This document shows, in pieces, positions 8,478-17,299 of a stretch of 64,000 nt of DNA. The notes beneath the pieces were generated by a model. It did not search any database, was not told the DNA's origin, and saw only the letters and a list, made by a program, of their open reading frames with translations. The DNA comes from Clostridia bacterium. GTDB taxonomy: Bacteria > Bacillota > Clostridia > Oscillospirales > QAKW01. The number at the start of each line of letters is the position of its first letter. The stretch's first letter is position 1. Position numbers and translations under genes: made by a program. The stretch lies in contig JAGBEI010000031.1 in the NCBI GenBank assembly GCA_017937065.1, positions 232,188-296,187 of the forward strand. The letters are read 5' to 3'.

Positions 8478-9854
8478 ATGCTTGAAATTTCACCGAAGTC
8501 AAACCTTTTGGAGCAGAACAGTTACAGATACAAGCTTCAGGACGTTGAAAATCCTAATCTTTACCGTGATATATACAGCTATGACGAGGTGCCCAAGGTT
8601 GCATTCAATCACAGGCGCGTGCCTCTTTCCATGCCGGAGGATATTTGGATAACAGACACATCATTCCGCGACGGGCAGCAGTCGGTAAATCCTTATACTG
8701 CGGATCAGATTGTGGATTTATACAAGCTGATGGCAAAGCTGGGCGGGCCGTACGGGATTATACGCCAGACCGAGTTTTTCATATACAGCAGAAAGGACCG
8801 TGAGGCGATTGAGCGGTGCATGGAGCTGGGGCTTAAATTTCCCGAAATCACCACCTGGATACGCGCCAGCCGCGAGGACTTCAAGCTGGTGCGAGAGCTC
8901 GGCATACGAGAGACCGGAATACTTGTGAGCTGCAGCGACTATCACATCTTTAAAAAGATGAAAATGACACGCGCTCAGGCGATGGATCACTATCTGGCGA
9001 CCGTAAAGGACGCGTTTGAAGCGGGCGTTATGCCGCGCTGTCACTTAGAGGATATAACGCGCGCAGATTTCTACGGCTTTGTCGTGCCGTTTGTAAACGA
9101 GCTCATGCGACTGTCACGCGAGGCAAAAATCCCCGTGCGTATCCGTGCCTGCGACACCATGGGCTACGGAGTGCCATATACGGAAGTAGACCTTCCAAGA
9201 AGCGTTCCGGGCATTATCTACGGGCTTCAGCACTACGCCGACGTAAAAAGCGAGCTTTTGGAATGGCACGGACACAACGATTTTTACAAGGCTGTCGCAA
9301 ATGCTTCCACAGCATGGCTGTACGGCGCTTCGGGCGTAAACTGCTCCCTTTTGGGAATAGGAGAGCGCACCGGCAACGTACCGCTTGAGGCGATGGTGTT
9401 CGAGTACGCCTCGCTCAGAGGCTCGCTTGACGGCATGAACCCGACGGTTATTACCGAAATTGCCGATTACTTCAAGCACAATATCGGCTATAAAATACCG
9501 CCTATGACGCCGTTTGTCGGCAAAAATTTCAATGTAACGCGCGCGGGGATACACGCCGACGGGCTTTTGAAGGACGAAGAAATATACAATATTTTCGACA
9601 CAAAAAAGCTGCTGAACCGCCCTGCCTCCGTCATGATAAGCAAAACCTCCGGACTTGCCGGCATAGCATACTGGATAAATCAGAATTATGACCTTGCGGG
9701 AGATGAGCTTATTGACAAGCGTGATCCGCTTGTCGCGGCAGTCAAGCAGTGGGTTGACTGCGAATACGAGGGCGGGCGCACCGCGTCGCTTTCCACAGAG
9801 GAGCTGGAACTTAAGATAGAACAGCTTTCAAACGGAAAATACAAACGCTTGTAA
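8478..9854 (+). CDS. Re-citrate synthase (homocitrate/isopropylmalate synthase-like)
   Basis: This 458-residue HMGL/DRE-TIM-barrel protein would condense acetyl-CoA with oxaloacetate. It has the catalytic metal-binding DTSFRDGQQS at residues 60-69 and the metal-binding HGHND. Automatic annotation often calls such proteins 2-isopropylmalate or homocitrate synthase, but the leucine-binding LeuA C-terminal domain is absent, there are no leucine or lysine genes nearby, and aconitase and isocitrate dehydrogenase follow. This matches the Re-face citrate synthase first shown in Clostridium kluyveri. I chose the ATG at 8478, after AGAGGAGG, over the longer frame from 8436. The reaction is inferred from family and context. 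Confidence 0.82.
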   Translation: MLEISPKSNLLEQNSYRYKLQDVENPNLYRDIYSYDEVPKVAFNHRRVPLSMPEDIWITDTSFRDGQQSVNPYTADQIVDLYKLMAKLGGPYGIIRQTEFFIYSRKDREAIERCMELGLKFPEITTWIRASREDFKLVRELGIRETGILVSCSDYHIFKKMKMTRAQAMDHYLATVKDAFEAGVMPRCHLEDITRADFYGFVVPFVNELMRLSREAKIPVRIRACDTMGYGVPYTEVDLPRSVPGIIYGLQHYADVKSELLEWHGHNDFYKAVANASTAWLYGASGVNCSLLGIGERTGNVPLEAMVFEYASLRGSLDGMNPTVITEIADYFKHNIGYKIPPMTPFVGKNFNVTRAGIHADGLLKDEEIYNIFDTKKLLNRPASVMISKTSGLAGIAYWINQNYDLAGDELIDKRDPLVAAVKQWVDCEYEGGRTASLSTEELELKIEQLSNGKYKRL

Positions 9855-9867
9855 CGGGGGATTAATT

Positions 9868-10530
9868 ATGAAAGAACACAAGAGCATATCCATAGCCGAC
9901 CAGATATTCGAGCAGCTCGAGCACGATATTCTTATCGGAAAATATCAGCGCGGCGAAATCCTGACGGAGCTAAAGCTATGTCAGTCTTTAGGCGTATCCC
10001 GTACGCCGATACGCGAGGCGCTGCGCCGTCTCGAGCAGGAGCATATAATTGAGGAGACCAGCCGCGGCGCCGTTGTTATCGGAATATCGCGCGAGGATCT
10101 TTTCGATATGTATGAAATACGTATGCACGTCGAGGGGCTCGCGGCAGCGCGCACTGCAGAAAAAATATCGGACGAGGGACTTGCAAAAATGAAAGAGGTG
10201 CTGGATCTCCAGCGCTATTATGTGGACAAAACGGACGCGGACAATTCTGACAATTCGGACAACATTAAAAATCTTGACTCCGAGTTTCACCGCCTGCTGT
10301 ATATTTTCAGCGGCAGCAAGGCGTATTACGACACGCTTTTGCCCATACACAAAAAGATGATAAAGTACCGAAAGGCTGCAGTTAAAAGCCACAGCCGGGC
10401 AAGACAGTCACTGAGCGAGCACGAGGGAATCTACCGTGCGCTGGAAGCGCACGACCCGGAGCTTGCAAAAAATCTTACAATAGAGCACGCCTCAAGAGCG
10501 CGCGACAGTATACTTGAAAAGGAGATATAA
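9868..10530 (+). CDS. GntR/FadR-family transcriptional regulator
   Basis: The 220-residue protein has an N-terminal winged helix (LIGKYQRGEIL, then SLGVSRTPIREALRRLE at about 49-65) and a C-terminal FCD-type helical ligand domain with the metal-site-like EFHRLLY and a later His. A short Asp/Asn/Ser-rich linker (DADNSDNSDN) joins the parts. It lies 13 bases after the Re-citrate synthase gene and five before aconitase, so it very likely controls this operon in response to a TCA-type carboxylate. The ligand cannot be read from sequence. Confidence 0.85.
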   Translation: MKEHKSISIADQIFEQLEHDILIGKYQRGEILTELKLCQSLGVSRTPIREALRRLEQEHIIEETSRGAVVIGISREDLFDMYEIRMHVEGLAAARTAEKISDEGLAKMKEVLDLQRYYVDKTDADNSDNSDNIKNLDSEFHRLLYIFSGSKAYYDTLLPIHKKMIKYRKAAVKSHSRARQSLSEHEGIYRALEAHDPELAKNLTIEHASRARDSILEKEI

Positions 10531-10535
10531 CAGCA

Positions 10536-12467
10536 ATGGGACTTACAATCGCACAAAAAATCATTAAAAGCCATCTTGTCAGCGGCGAAATGACGCCGGG
10601 GCAGGAAATTTCAATTAAAATCGATCAGACACTCACGCAGGACGCAACCGGCACCATGGCGTACCTTGAATTCGAAACAATGGGTATCGAGCGCGTACGC
10701 ACGGAACGCTCGGTTGCTTACATAGACCACAACACGCTCCAGTCGGGCTTTGAAAACGCGGACGACCACCGCTATATACAGTCGGTTGCCAAAAAGTACG
10801 GCATTTACTTTTCCCGCCCCGGCAACGGAATCTGTCATCAGGTACATTTAGAGCGGTTCGGTATACCAGGAAAAACGCTTATCGGCTCGGACAGCCATAC
10901 CCCGACGGGCGGCGGCATAGGAATGCTCGCATTCGGCGCGGGCGGACTGGACGTTGCGGTTGCCATGGGCGGCGGCGCGTATTACATAACAATGCCCAAA
11001 ATGATAAAGGTTAATCTCACCGGAAAGCTCCGTCCGTTTGTCACGGCAAAGGACGTAAGTCTTGAAATACTGCGCATACTGTCCGTCAAGGGCGGTGTGG
11101 GATATATAATCGAGTGGGGCGGCGAGGGTGTAAAAACACTGTCCGTGCCCGAGCGCGCAACCATTACCAACATGGGCACAGAGCTTGGCGCCACAACGTC
11201 GATATTCCCGTCAGACGAGACCACTCGCGCGTTTTTAAAAGCGGAGGGCAGAGAGCAGGACTACATACCGCTCGAAAGCGACGCCGACGCTGTCTATGAC
11301 CGCGTGATAGACATAAACCTGTCCGAGCTGGAGCCGCTTATTGCAAAGCCGCACATGCCCGACAACGTCGTAACGGTCAGCAGTCTCAAGGGAACCAAGG
11401 TTGACCAGGTCTGCATCGGCTCCTGCACCAACTCGTCACTGCTCGACATGCTCAAGGTCGCGGCAATGCTCAGGGGCAGGACAATATCTCCGTCCGTAAG
11501 TCTTTCCATCTCCCCCGGCTCAAAGCAGGTGCTTACAATGCTTGCCGACTGCGGCGCACTGACCGATATTCTCGCCTCAGGCGCCCGCGTTCTGGAATGC
11601 GCATGCGGTCCCTGCATCGGCATGGGCTTTTCTCCCAATTCGGGCGGCGTGTCGCTGCGCACCTTTAACCGCAATTTTGAGGGCAGAAGCGGCACGGCAG
11701 ACGGCAAGGTTTATCTTGTTTCGCCGGAGACTGCGGTAGCCGCGGCGCTGACGGGCGAGATTACAGACCCCTCTGCGCTTGACATGAGCATTAAAATTGA
11801 CTTCCCCGATAAATTCCGCATCGACGACAGCGCGGTAATACCTCCCGCATCGCCAAAAGAGGCAAAGTCGCTTGAGGTTTTGCGCGGGCCGAACATCAAG
11901 AAATTCCCCGACAGTATGCCTCAGACCGACTCGATAAAGGCACCGCTGATATTAAAGGTGGGCGACAACATCACGACCGACCACATCATGCCGGCGGGCG
12001 CCAAGATCCTGCCGTTCCGCTCAAACATTCCCTACCTCTCGCAGTTCTGCTTCGGAGTCTGCGACAAGACCTTCCCCGAACGCGCAAAGGCGGCGGGACA
12101 GAGCATAATTGTGGGCGGCACAAACTACGGTCAGGGCTCGTCACGCGAGCACGCGGCGCTTGTTCCGCTGTATCTGGGCGTGCGTGTTGTTATTACAAAA
12201 AGCTTTGCCAGAATACACATTGCAAACCTCATAAACGCGGGCATCATGCCGCTGACCTTTAAAAATCCCGACGATTACGACAAGCTCAATCAGGGTGATA
12301 CACTCTCAATAGACGGCGTATTCGACGGCATGGACAGCGGCGAAATGACGCTTATAAACGAGACGACGGGCGACAGAATCCCGCTTGTCTGCTCCTACAC
12401 GCAAAGACAGAAGGATATACTCAAGGCGGGCGGACTCTTAAGCTACACAAAGAAAGAAGGAAAATAA
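10536..12467 (+). CDS. Aconitate hydratase
   Basis: Aconitase isomerises citrate to isocitrate with a [4Fe-4S] cluster. The 643-residue protein is of the shorter bacterial type related to mitochondrial aconitase and homoaconitase. The cluster cysteines are C293 (CIGSCTNSS) and C357 and C360 (CGPC). The C-terminal swivel domain shows GDNITTDHI and GSSREHAAL. It is co-transcribed with Re-citrate synthase and isocitrate dehydrogenase, giving 2-oxoglutarate for glutamate synthesis. The substrate is citrate by context. Confidence 0.92.
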   Translation: MGLTIAQKIIKSHLVSGEMTPGQEISIKIDQTLTQDATGTMAYLEFETMGIERVRTERSVAYIDHNTLQSGFENADDHRYIQSVAKKYGIYFSRPGNGICHQVHLERFGIPGKTLIGSDSHTPTGGGIGMLAFGAGGLDVAVAMGGGAYYITMPKMIKVNLTGKLRPFVTAKDVSLEILRILSVKGGVGYIIEWGGEGVKTLSVPERATITNMGTELGATTSIFPSDETTRAFLKAEGREQDYIPLESDADAVYDRVIDINLSELEPLIAKPHMPDNVVTVSSLKGTKVDQVCIGSCTNSSLLDMLKVAAMLRGRTISPSVSLSISPGSKQVLTMLADCGALTDILASGARVLECACGPCIGMGFSPNSGGVSLRTFNRNFEGRSGTADGKVYLVSPETAVAAALTGEITDPSALDMSIKIDFPDKFRIDDSAVIPPASPKEAKSLEVLRGPNIKKFPDSMPQTDSIKAPLILKVGDNITTDHIMPAGAKILPFRSNIPYLSQFCFGVCDKTFPERAKAAGQSIIVGGTNYGQGSSREHAALVPLYLGVRVVITKSFARIHIANLINAGIMPLTFKNPDDYDKLNQGDTLSIDGVFDGMDSGEMTLINETTGDRIPLVCSYTQRQKDILKAGGLLSYTKKEGK

Positions 12468-12468
12468 G

Positions 12469-13617
12469 ATGGAAAAATACATTGACAGCGCGGTCGAGCA
12501 GTTCAGGGCACTTATCACCGAACAGCTCGCACGCCAGAACCGTATGGAAAACGACAATTTTGTAAAGGACTTCAAAAATGCGGATAAAATCATAATCGGA
12601 ATCTGCGGCGGCGACGGCATCGGGCCCATTATTACAAACGGTGCGCAGCGCGTTTTGGAGTATCTGCTCTCCGACGAGATAAAATCGGGTAGAGTAGAAA
12701 TGCGCGTCATAGACGGGCTCACGATAGAAAACCGTCTTGCATGCGGCAAGGCGATACCCGACGATGTCTTAGCCCAAATAAAAGCGTGCGACGTTATTTT
12801 GAAGGGGCCGACTACAACTCCGAAGGGCGGCACTATGGAGAGTGCCAACGTCGCCATGCGCCGTGAGCTGGATCTGTATGCCAACGTGCGCCCCGTCAGC
12901 GTGCCGGAGCTTGACATAGACTGGATTTTCTACCGCGAAAACACTGAGGGCGAATATGTTCTGGGCAGCCGCGGCGTGGAAATTCCAGAAAAGCTGGCAA
13001 TGGACTTTAAGGTGACGACAAACGCGGGAACAAAAAGAATTGCCCGTGCTGCGTTTGAATATGCAAAAAACAACGGCAAGACAAATGTCGCAATCGTCAC
13101 AAAGGCAAACATCATGAAAAAAACGGACGGGAAATTCTCAGAGCTGTGCCATGAGGTTGCAAAGGACTATCCCGGAATTACGGCTGACGACTGGTACATC
13201 GACATAATGACCGCAAATCTTATAAACGAGAACAACCGCTCAAAATTCCAGGTATTTGTGCTGCCCAATCTCTACGGCGATATTATAACGGACGAGGCGG
13301 CGCAGATTCAGGGCGGCGTAGGCACGGCGGGCAGCGCCAACATAGGCGACAGATACGCTATGTTTGAGGCAATCCACGGCTCAGCGCCCAGAATGATGGA
13401 ACGCGGCGACGGAAAGTACGCTAACCCATCAAGCATGCTTAAAGCGTCAGAAATGCTGCTTCGCCATATCGCCATGAGCGACAGGGCAGACAAACTTGCA
13501 AAAGCTATGAAAATATGCACCGAGACTGAAAAGAAGCTTATAATCACAGGCAGAAATACAGGCGCTACCTGCATTGAGTTTGCAGACTACGTCATGGAAA
13601 CGCTGGGCTCGCTTTAA
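12469..13617 (+). CDS. icd: Isocitrate dehydrogenase, probably NAD-dependent
   Basis: This member of the isocitrate/isopropylmalate dehydrogenase family (382 residues) oxidatively decarboxylates isocitrate to 2-oxoglutarate. It has GGDGIGP near residue 45, a substrate-binding arginine-rich RRELDLYANVRP stretch, the YRENTEGEY lid motif, NLYGDIITDEAAQ with the metal-binding aspartates, and EAIHGSAP. About 40 residues of helical, charged sequence precede the Rossmann start, longer than in most relatives. It starts one base after the aconitase stop. The cofactor was not deduced from a firm residue pattern. Confidence 0.88.
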   Translation: MEKYIDSAVEQFRALITEQLARQNRMENDNFVKDFKNADKIIIGICGGDGIGPIITNGAQRVLEYLLSDEIKSGRVEMRVIDGLTIENRLACGKAIPDDVLAQIKACDVILKGPTTTPKGGTMESANVAMRRELDLYANVRPVSVPELDIDWIFYRENTEGEYVLGSRGVEIPEKLAMDFKVTTNAGTKRIARAAFEYAKNNGKTNVAIVTKANIMKKTDGKFSELCHEVAKDYPGITADDWYIDIMTANLINENNRSKFQVFVLPNLYGDIITDEAAQIQGGVGTAGSANIGDRYAMFEAIHGSAPRMMERGDGKYANPSSMLKASEMLLRHIAMSDRADKLAKAMKICTETEKKLIITGRNTGATCIEFADYVMETLGSL

Positions 13618-13647
13618 TTTAATATTACAAATAGCAGGTATAATATT

Positions 13648-14928
13648 ATGAAACAATATGATGTCATAGTTGCCGGCGGCGGCTTTGCAGGCGCCGCCGC
13701 GGCGCTTGCCGCAGCACGTGAGGGACTTTCGGTGCTGCTCTTTGACAAATCAAACTGCCTGGGCGGCGCGGCGGTCAACTGCCTTGTAAATCCTTTTATG
13801 CCGTATACGACACAAATAAACGGCAAAACCACCGAGCTGTCACAGGGAATTTTCAAGAAAATACGCGACAGTCTGTACGATATGCGAAAGCAGACAGGCG
13901 AAATGCAGTTCCCCGAAAAAATAAACATGTTTTCCGAAGAACATTTAAAAGTGCTGCTCAACCGCATGATGAGAAATGCGGGAGTGGAGCTGCTGTTTCA
14001 TGTATATCTCTGCGGAGTCAGCTCCGAAAACGGTAATATAAAAAATGTGCTTGTCGCTTCAAAATCCGGTATTTTAACACTGAAAGCAGACTATTTTATT
14101 GACGCGACCGGAGACGGGCTGCTGGCTGCTATGTCCGGCTGTAATTTCAGACTCGGACGGCCGCAGGACGGTCTCTGTCAGCCAATGACCCTTTGCTTCA
14201 GACTGTCAAACGTGGATATTGACAAATACAAAGAGCAGAAAGATGAAATACAAAAAAAGTACAAACAGTTCAAAAGCGAGGGCAAAATAAAAAATCCGCG
14301 CGAAGATATACTTGTTTTCAACATGCCTCAAAAAGGGGTTTTACATTTTAATACGACACGTATAGTAAAGCTCAACCCCACCGACCCGTTTGACGTTACG
14401 CGCGCGGAGCTTGAAGTCAGAGAGCAGGCATTTGAAATATATTGCTTTTTAAAGGATAACTTTGAAAGCTTTAAAAACTGCGAGCTTATATATACGGCTC
14501 CCGAAATCGGAGTCAGGGAAAGCCGTATGATAGACGGGCTGTACACGCTTACCGGTCAAGACCTGCGCGCCTGCGCACGCTTTGACGATTCCGTTGCGTT
14601 GGGAAATTATGATATAGATATCCATAACCCCGAGGGCGAGGGCACCAGTCACTACTATTTTCCCGCAGGTCAATATTACGAAATACCGTACCGCTGCCTT
14701 GTGCCAAAGGATACGGGCAACCTGCTTGTCGCAGGACGCTGCATATCCGTTGATCATGAGGCGCAGGCGTCAATCCGCATTATGCCGATAGTCTGCTGTC
14801 TGGGCGAGGCTGCGGGCGCCGCTGCCGCCGCGGCAAAAAAAGACGGTGTTTCGTTTAAGGACGCAGATATCGCTAAAATCCAGCGCATACTCACCGCAAA
14901 CGGAGCGATTATCCACGCCGGATGTTGA
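13648..14928 (+). CDS. FAD-dependent oxidoreductase, function unknown
   Basis: The 426-residue protein belongs to the FAD_oxidored (PF12831-like) family. It begins with an FAD-binding VAGGGFAGAAAALAAAREG, then a DKSNCLGGAA loop, a FIDATGDGLLA segment and a C-terminal FAD motif VAGRCISVDHEAQAS followed by a GEAAGAAAAAA helix. It starts 30 bases after icd, so it may be read from the same transcript. No substrate can be named; thiol-disulphide or hydroxy-acid chemistry are only guesses. The next promoter begins inside its stop codon. Confidence 0.8.
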   Translation: MKQYDVIVAGGGFAGAAAALAAAREGLSVLLFDKSNCLGGAAVNCLVNPFMPYTTQINGKTTELSQGIFKKIRDSLYDMRKQTGEMQFPEKINMFSEEHLKVLLNRMMRNAGVELLFHVYLCGVSSENGNIKNVLVASKSGILTLKADYFIDATGDGLLAAMSGCNFRLGRPQDGLCQPMTLCFRLSNVDIDKYKEQKDEIQKKYKQFKSEGKIKNPREDILVFNMPQKGVLHFNTTRIVKLNPTDPFDVTRAELEVREQAFEIYCFLKDNFESFKNCELIYTAPEIGVRESRMIDGLYTLTGQDLRACARFDDSVALGNYDIDIHNPEGEGTSHYYFPAGQYYEIPYRCLVPKDTGNLLVAGRCISVDHEAQASIRIMPIVCCLGEAAGAAAAAAKKDGVSFKDADIAKIQRILTANGAIIHAGC

Positions 14929-14953
14929 CAGGGCGCATTGCGTGATATATAAT
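14925..14953 (+). promoter_or_regulatory. Sigma-A promoter of glyQS
   Basis: TTGACA (14925-14930) and TATAAT (14948-14953) are perfect hexamers 17 bases apart. The -35 box includes the TGA stop of the preceding gene. No T-box leader fits in the 45 bases before the start codon. Confidence 0.85.
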
Positions 14954-14998
14954 ATTGAAACAATATGAAAGTAAAATAAATTCCAACGGAGCTTTAAA

Positions 14999-16402
14999 AT
15001 GAACAATAAAGACAAAACAATGGATAAAATAGTCGCACTGTGCAAAAACCGCGGATTTGTGTATGCGGGCAGTGAAATTTACGGCGGTCTTGCAAACAGC
15101 TGGGACTACGGTCCTTTGGGTGCGGAGCTTAAAAATAACGTAAAGCGCATGTGGTGGAAAAAGTTTGTGCAGGAATGTCCGTATAACGTAGGTCTTGACA
15201 GCGCGATACTGATGAATCCCCAAACTTGGGTGGCGTCGGGGCATCTCGGCGGTTTTTCCGACCCGCTGATGGACTGCAAGGTGTGCAAAACACGCCACCG
15301 CGCGGACAAGCTGATAGAGGACTACGCCGCACAGAACAACACAGACGACAATCCCGCCGGTTGGAGCGATGAGCAGATGTTTTCCTTTATAAAGGAAAAG
15401 CACATCGTCTGCCCTGCCTGCGGCTCGTCCGACTTTACAGATATCCGAAAATTCAACCTTATGTTCAAGACGTTTCAGGGCGTCACGGAGGATTCCTCCT
15501 CCACGCTTTACCTGCGCCCGGAGACCGCGCAGGGTATTTTTGTAAATTTCAAAAATATCCAGCGCACCACGCGCAAAAAGGTGCCGTTCGGCGTAGGTCA
15601 GATAGGCAAGTCCTTCAGAAACGAGTTAACCCCCGGCAACTTCACCTTCCGCACACGTGAGTTTGAGCAGATGGAGCTGGAGTTTTTCTGCAAACCGGGC
15701 ACCGACCTTGAATGGTTTGACTACTGGCGCGGATTCTGCCGCGACTGGCTGTACGGGCTGGGAATTAAGGAGGAAAACCTCAGACTGCGCGACCATGACA
15801 AAGAAGAGCTGTGCTTCTACTCAAAGGCGACAACAGATTTTGAATTTCTGTTCCCGTTCGGCTGGGGCGAGCTGTGGGGTATCGCAGACCGCACCGACTA
15901 CGATCTTTCGCAGCATGCGGAGCACTCCAAGGAGCCGATGGAATACTTCGACCCCGAAACCAATGAAAAATACGTGCCTTATGTAATAGAACCGTCGCTG
16001 GGCGCCGACCGCGTTGTTCTGGCATTTCTGTGCGACGCCTACGACGAGGAGAACATTTCAAACGATCCAGCCAAAGAGGACATACGCACGGTGCTGCGCC
16101 TGCATCCCGCACTCGCGCCGTTTAAGGCGGCAGTTCTCCCCTTATCCAAAAAGCTGAGCGACAAGGCGACTGAGGTATTCACCGAGCTGTCCAGGAGCTT
16201 TTGCGTCGAATTTGACGACGCGGGCTCTATCGGCAAACGCTACCGCCGCCAGGACGAAATCGGCACGCCGCTTTGCATCACCTACGATTTTGACAGTGAG
16301 CAGGACGGCTGCGTAACAGTCCGCGACCGCGACACAATGCAGCAGGAACGCATAAAAATCGGGGAGCTGACAGCGTACATTGCGCAAAAAATTAACTTTT
16401 AA
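14999..16402 (+). CDS. glyQS: Glycine--tRNA ligase, single-chain (alpha2) type
   Basis: This 467-residue class II synthetase charges tRNA-Gly. It is the eukaryote/archaea-like dimeric form rather than the GlyQ/GlyS tetramer. It opens with the conserved [20 protein letters not shown] region, carries a class II motif 2 ([20 protein letters not shown]), motif 3 in [15 protein letters not shown], and a C-terminal anticodon-binding domain (about 365-460). Two Cys pairs (CKVC and CPAC) may bind zinc. It has its own promoter and lies just before rpmH. Confidence 0.96.
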   Translation: MNNKDKTMDKIVALCKNRGFVYAGSEIYGGLANSWDYGPLGAELKNNVKRMWWKKFVQECPYNVGLDSAILMNPQTWVASGHLGGFSDPLMDCKVCKTRHRADKLIEDYAAQNNTDDNPAGWSDEQMFSFIKEKHIVCPACGSSDFTDIRKFNLMFKTFQGVTEDSSSTLYLRPETAQGIFVNFKNIQRTTRKKVPFGVGQIGKSFRNELTPGNFTFRTREFEQMELEFFCKPGTDLEWFDYWRGFCRDWLYGLGIKEENLRLRDHDKEELCFYSKATTDFEFLFPFGWGELWGIADRTDYDLSQHAEHSKEPMEYFDPETNEKYVPYVIEPSLGADRVVLAFLCDAYDEENISNDPAKEDIRTVLRLHPALAPFKAAVLPLSKKLSDKATEVFTELSRSFCVEFDDAGSIGKRYRRQDEIGTPLCITYDFDSEQDGCVTVRDRDTMQQERIKIGELTAYIAQKINF

Positions 16403-16411
16403 AAATTTGTG

Positions 16412-16440
16412 TTGACAAACGCCCTTATATTTTGTATAAT
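16412..16440 (+). promoter_or_regulatory. Sigma-A promoter of rpmH-rnpA cluster
   Basis: TTGACA (16412-16417) and TATAAT (16435-16440) are perfect hexamers at 17-base spacing. The leader of about 75 bases has a small GGGG...CCCC hairpin before the AGGAGGG site of rpmH. Confidence 0.9.
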
Positions 16441-16524
16441 GCTAACTGCTAATGTTAATAATGGGGAATTACCCCGAAATACGGGATAACACCCCTCATC
16501 GTATAAAGTCAGGAGGGAAACGCA

Positions 16525-16659
16525 GTGGTTCGCACTTATCAGCCTAAGAAGAGACAGAGAAGCAAGGCACACGGCTTCAGAAAAAGAATGAGAACAGCTA
16601 ACGGCAGAAAGGTTCTTGCCAGAAGACGCGCAAAAGGCAGAGTAAGATTATCTCATTAA
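16525..16659 (+). CDS. rpmH: 50S ribosomal protein L34
   Basis: This 44-residue, very basic protein starts with GTG after AGGAGGG and reads [18 protein letters not shown] onward, with the conserved [19 protein letters not shown] region. It is a structural part of the 50S subunit. It lies upstream of rnpA as in nearly all bacteria, but dnaA is not on its other side; glyQS is. Confidence 0.97.
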   Translation: MVRTYQPKKRQRSKAHGFRKRMRTANGRKVLARRRAKGRVRLSH

Positions 16660-16664
16660 TAACA

Positions 16665-16690
16665 GGGGGCTCCGTCAAGAGCCCCTTTTT
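16665..16690 (+). terminator. Intrinsic terminator/attenuator after rpmH
   Basis: GGGGCTC-CGTCAA-GAGCCCC is followed by TTTTT. It probably lowers readthrough from the abundant rpmH message into rnpA. Confidence 0.85.
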
Positions 16691-16715
16691 ATTTAAAATC
16701 ACCCGGAAAGAAAAA

Positions 16716-17039
16716 ATGAAAATTGAAAGCGTAAAGGAAAACGTCAGCTTCCGCAGGGCATATCACAAGGGCAAGTCGTATGTCACGCCCGTTCTGAGCG
16801 TGTACTGGCGGAAAAACGGAACGAAAAAAATGCGGCTGGGCATCACTGTATCAAAGAAAATCGGAAATTCGCCGTGCCGCAACAGGCTGCGCAGAATTAT
16901 CCGCGCGGCGGCATACTCCTGCCGTGATATTCTGCCGCAGGACTGCGATATTATAATTGTTGCAAGAAGTGCAATGAAAGGGCTAAAAAGCTGCGATGTT
17001 GAGCGGATTCTTACGGAAAGATTCGGGCGGCGGCATTGA
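16716..17039 (+). CDS. rnpA: Ribonuclease P protein component
   Basis: RnpA is the small basic protein that helps the RNase P RNA cut tRNA 5' leaders. The 107-residue protein shows the family RNR signature in GNSPCRNRLRRIIR at about residues 49-62 and the RRAYHKGKSY segment near residue 18. Its end overlaps the yidD start (TTGA). Confidence 0.95.
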   Translation: MKIESVKENVSFRRAYHKGKSYVTPVLSVYWRKNGTKKMRLGITVSKKIGNSPCRNRLRRIIRAAAYSCRDILPQDCDIIIVARSAMKGLKSCDVERILTERFGRRH

Positions 17040-17299
17040 AATTTATTAAACTGCTTCGCCGTGCTTTTGTTTTTCCTATACGTTTTTATCAAAAACATAT
17101 CTCTTCACATACACCCGCGCGGTGCAAATATTATCCGACCTGTTCGCAGTATGCCGTAAACGCAATCGAGCGGTACGGACTGATTGTAGGCGGCGCGCTT
17201 GCATTCTGGCGGCTTCTGCGCTGCAATCCGTGGTCAAAGGGCGGTTTTGATTACGTGCCCGAGCATCTGTTTTCCAAAAATAAAACAAGGAGAAAATAA
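17036..17299 (+). CDS. yidD: Membrane protein insertion efficiency factor YidD
   Basis: YidD is a small membrane-associated protein that aids YidC-dependent insertion. The 87 residues include CKYYPTCSQYAVNAI and the RLLRCNPWSKGGFDYVP signature. Translation starts at a TTG overlapping the rnpA stop; no in-frame ATG lies before the conserved core. The gene abuts yidC with no spacing, the standard order. Confidence 0.94.
   Translation: MKFIKLLRRAFVFPIRFYQKHISSHTPARCKYYPTCSQYAVNAIERYGLIVGGALAFWRLLRCNPWSKGGFDYVPEHLFSKNKTRRK

Noticed and set aside
8478..9854. Annotation as 2-isopropylmalate synthase (LeuA)
   Set aside because: The LeuA regulatory C-terminal domain and leucine genes are absent, and aconitase and isocitrate dehydrogenase follow.
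10230..10270. Small repeat (GACAATTC/TCGGACAAC) in the GntR gene
   Set aside because: It encodes a short Asp-Asn-Ser linker between the two domains and does not look like a mobile or regulatory repeat.
14929..14998. T-box leader before glyQS
   Set aside because: Only 45 bases separate the -10 box and the start codon, too short for a T-box.
16403..16524. Replication origin or DnaA boxes next to rpmH
   Set aside because: No DnaA-box cluster or dnaA gene is visible; the gap is a promoter and short leader.
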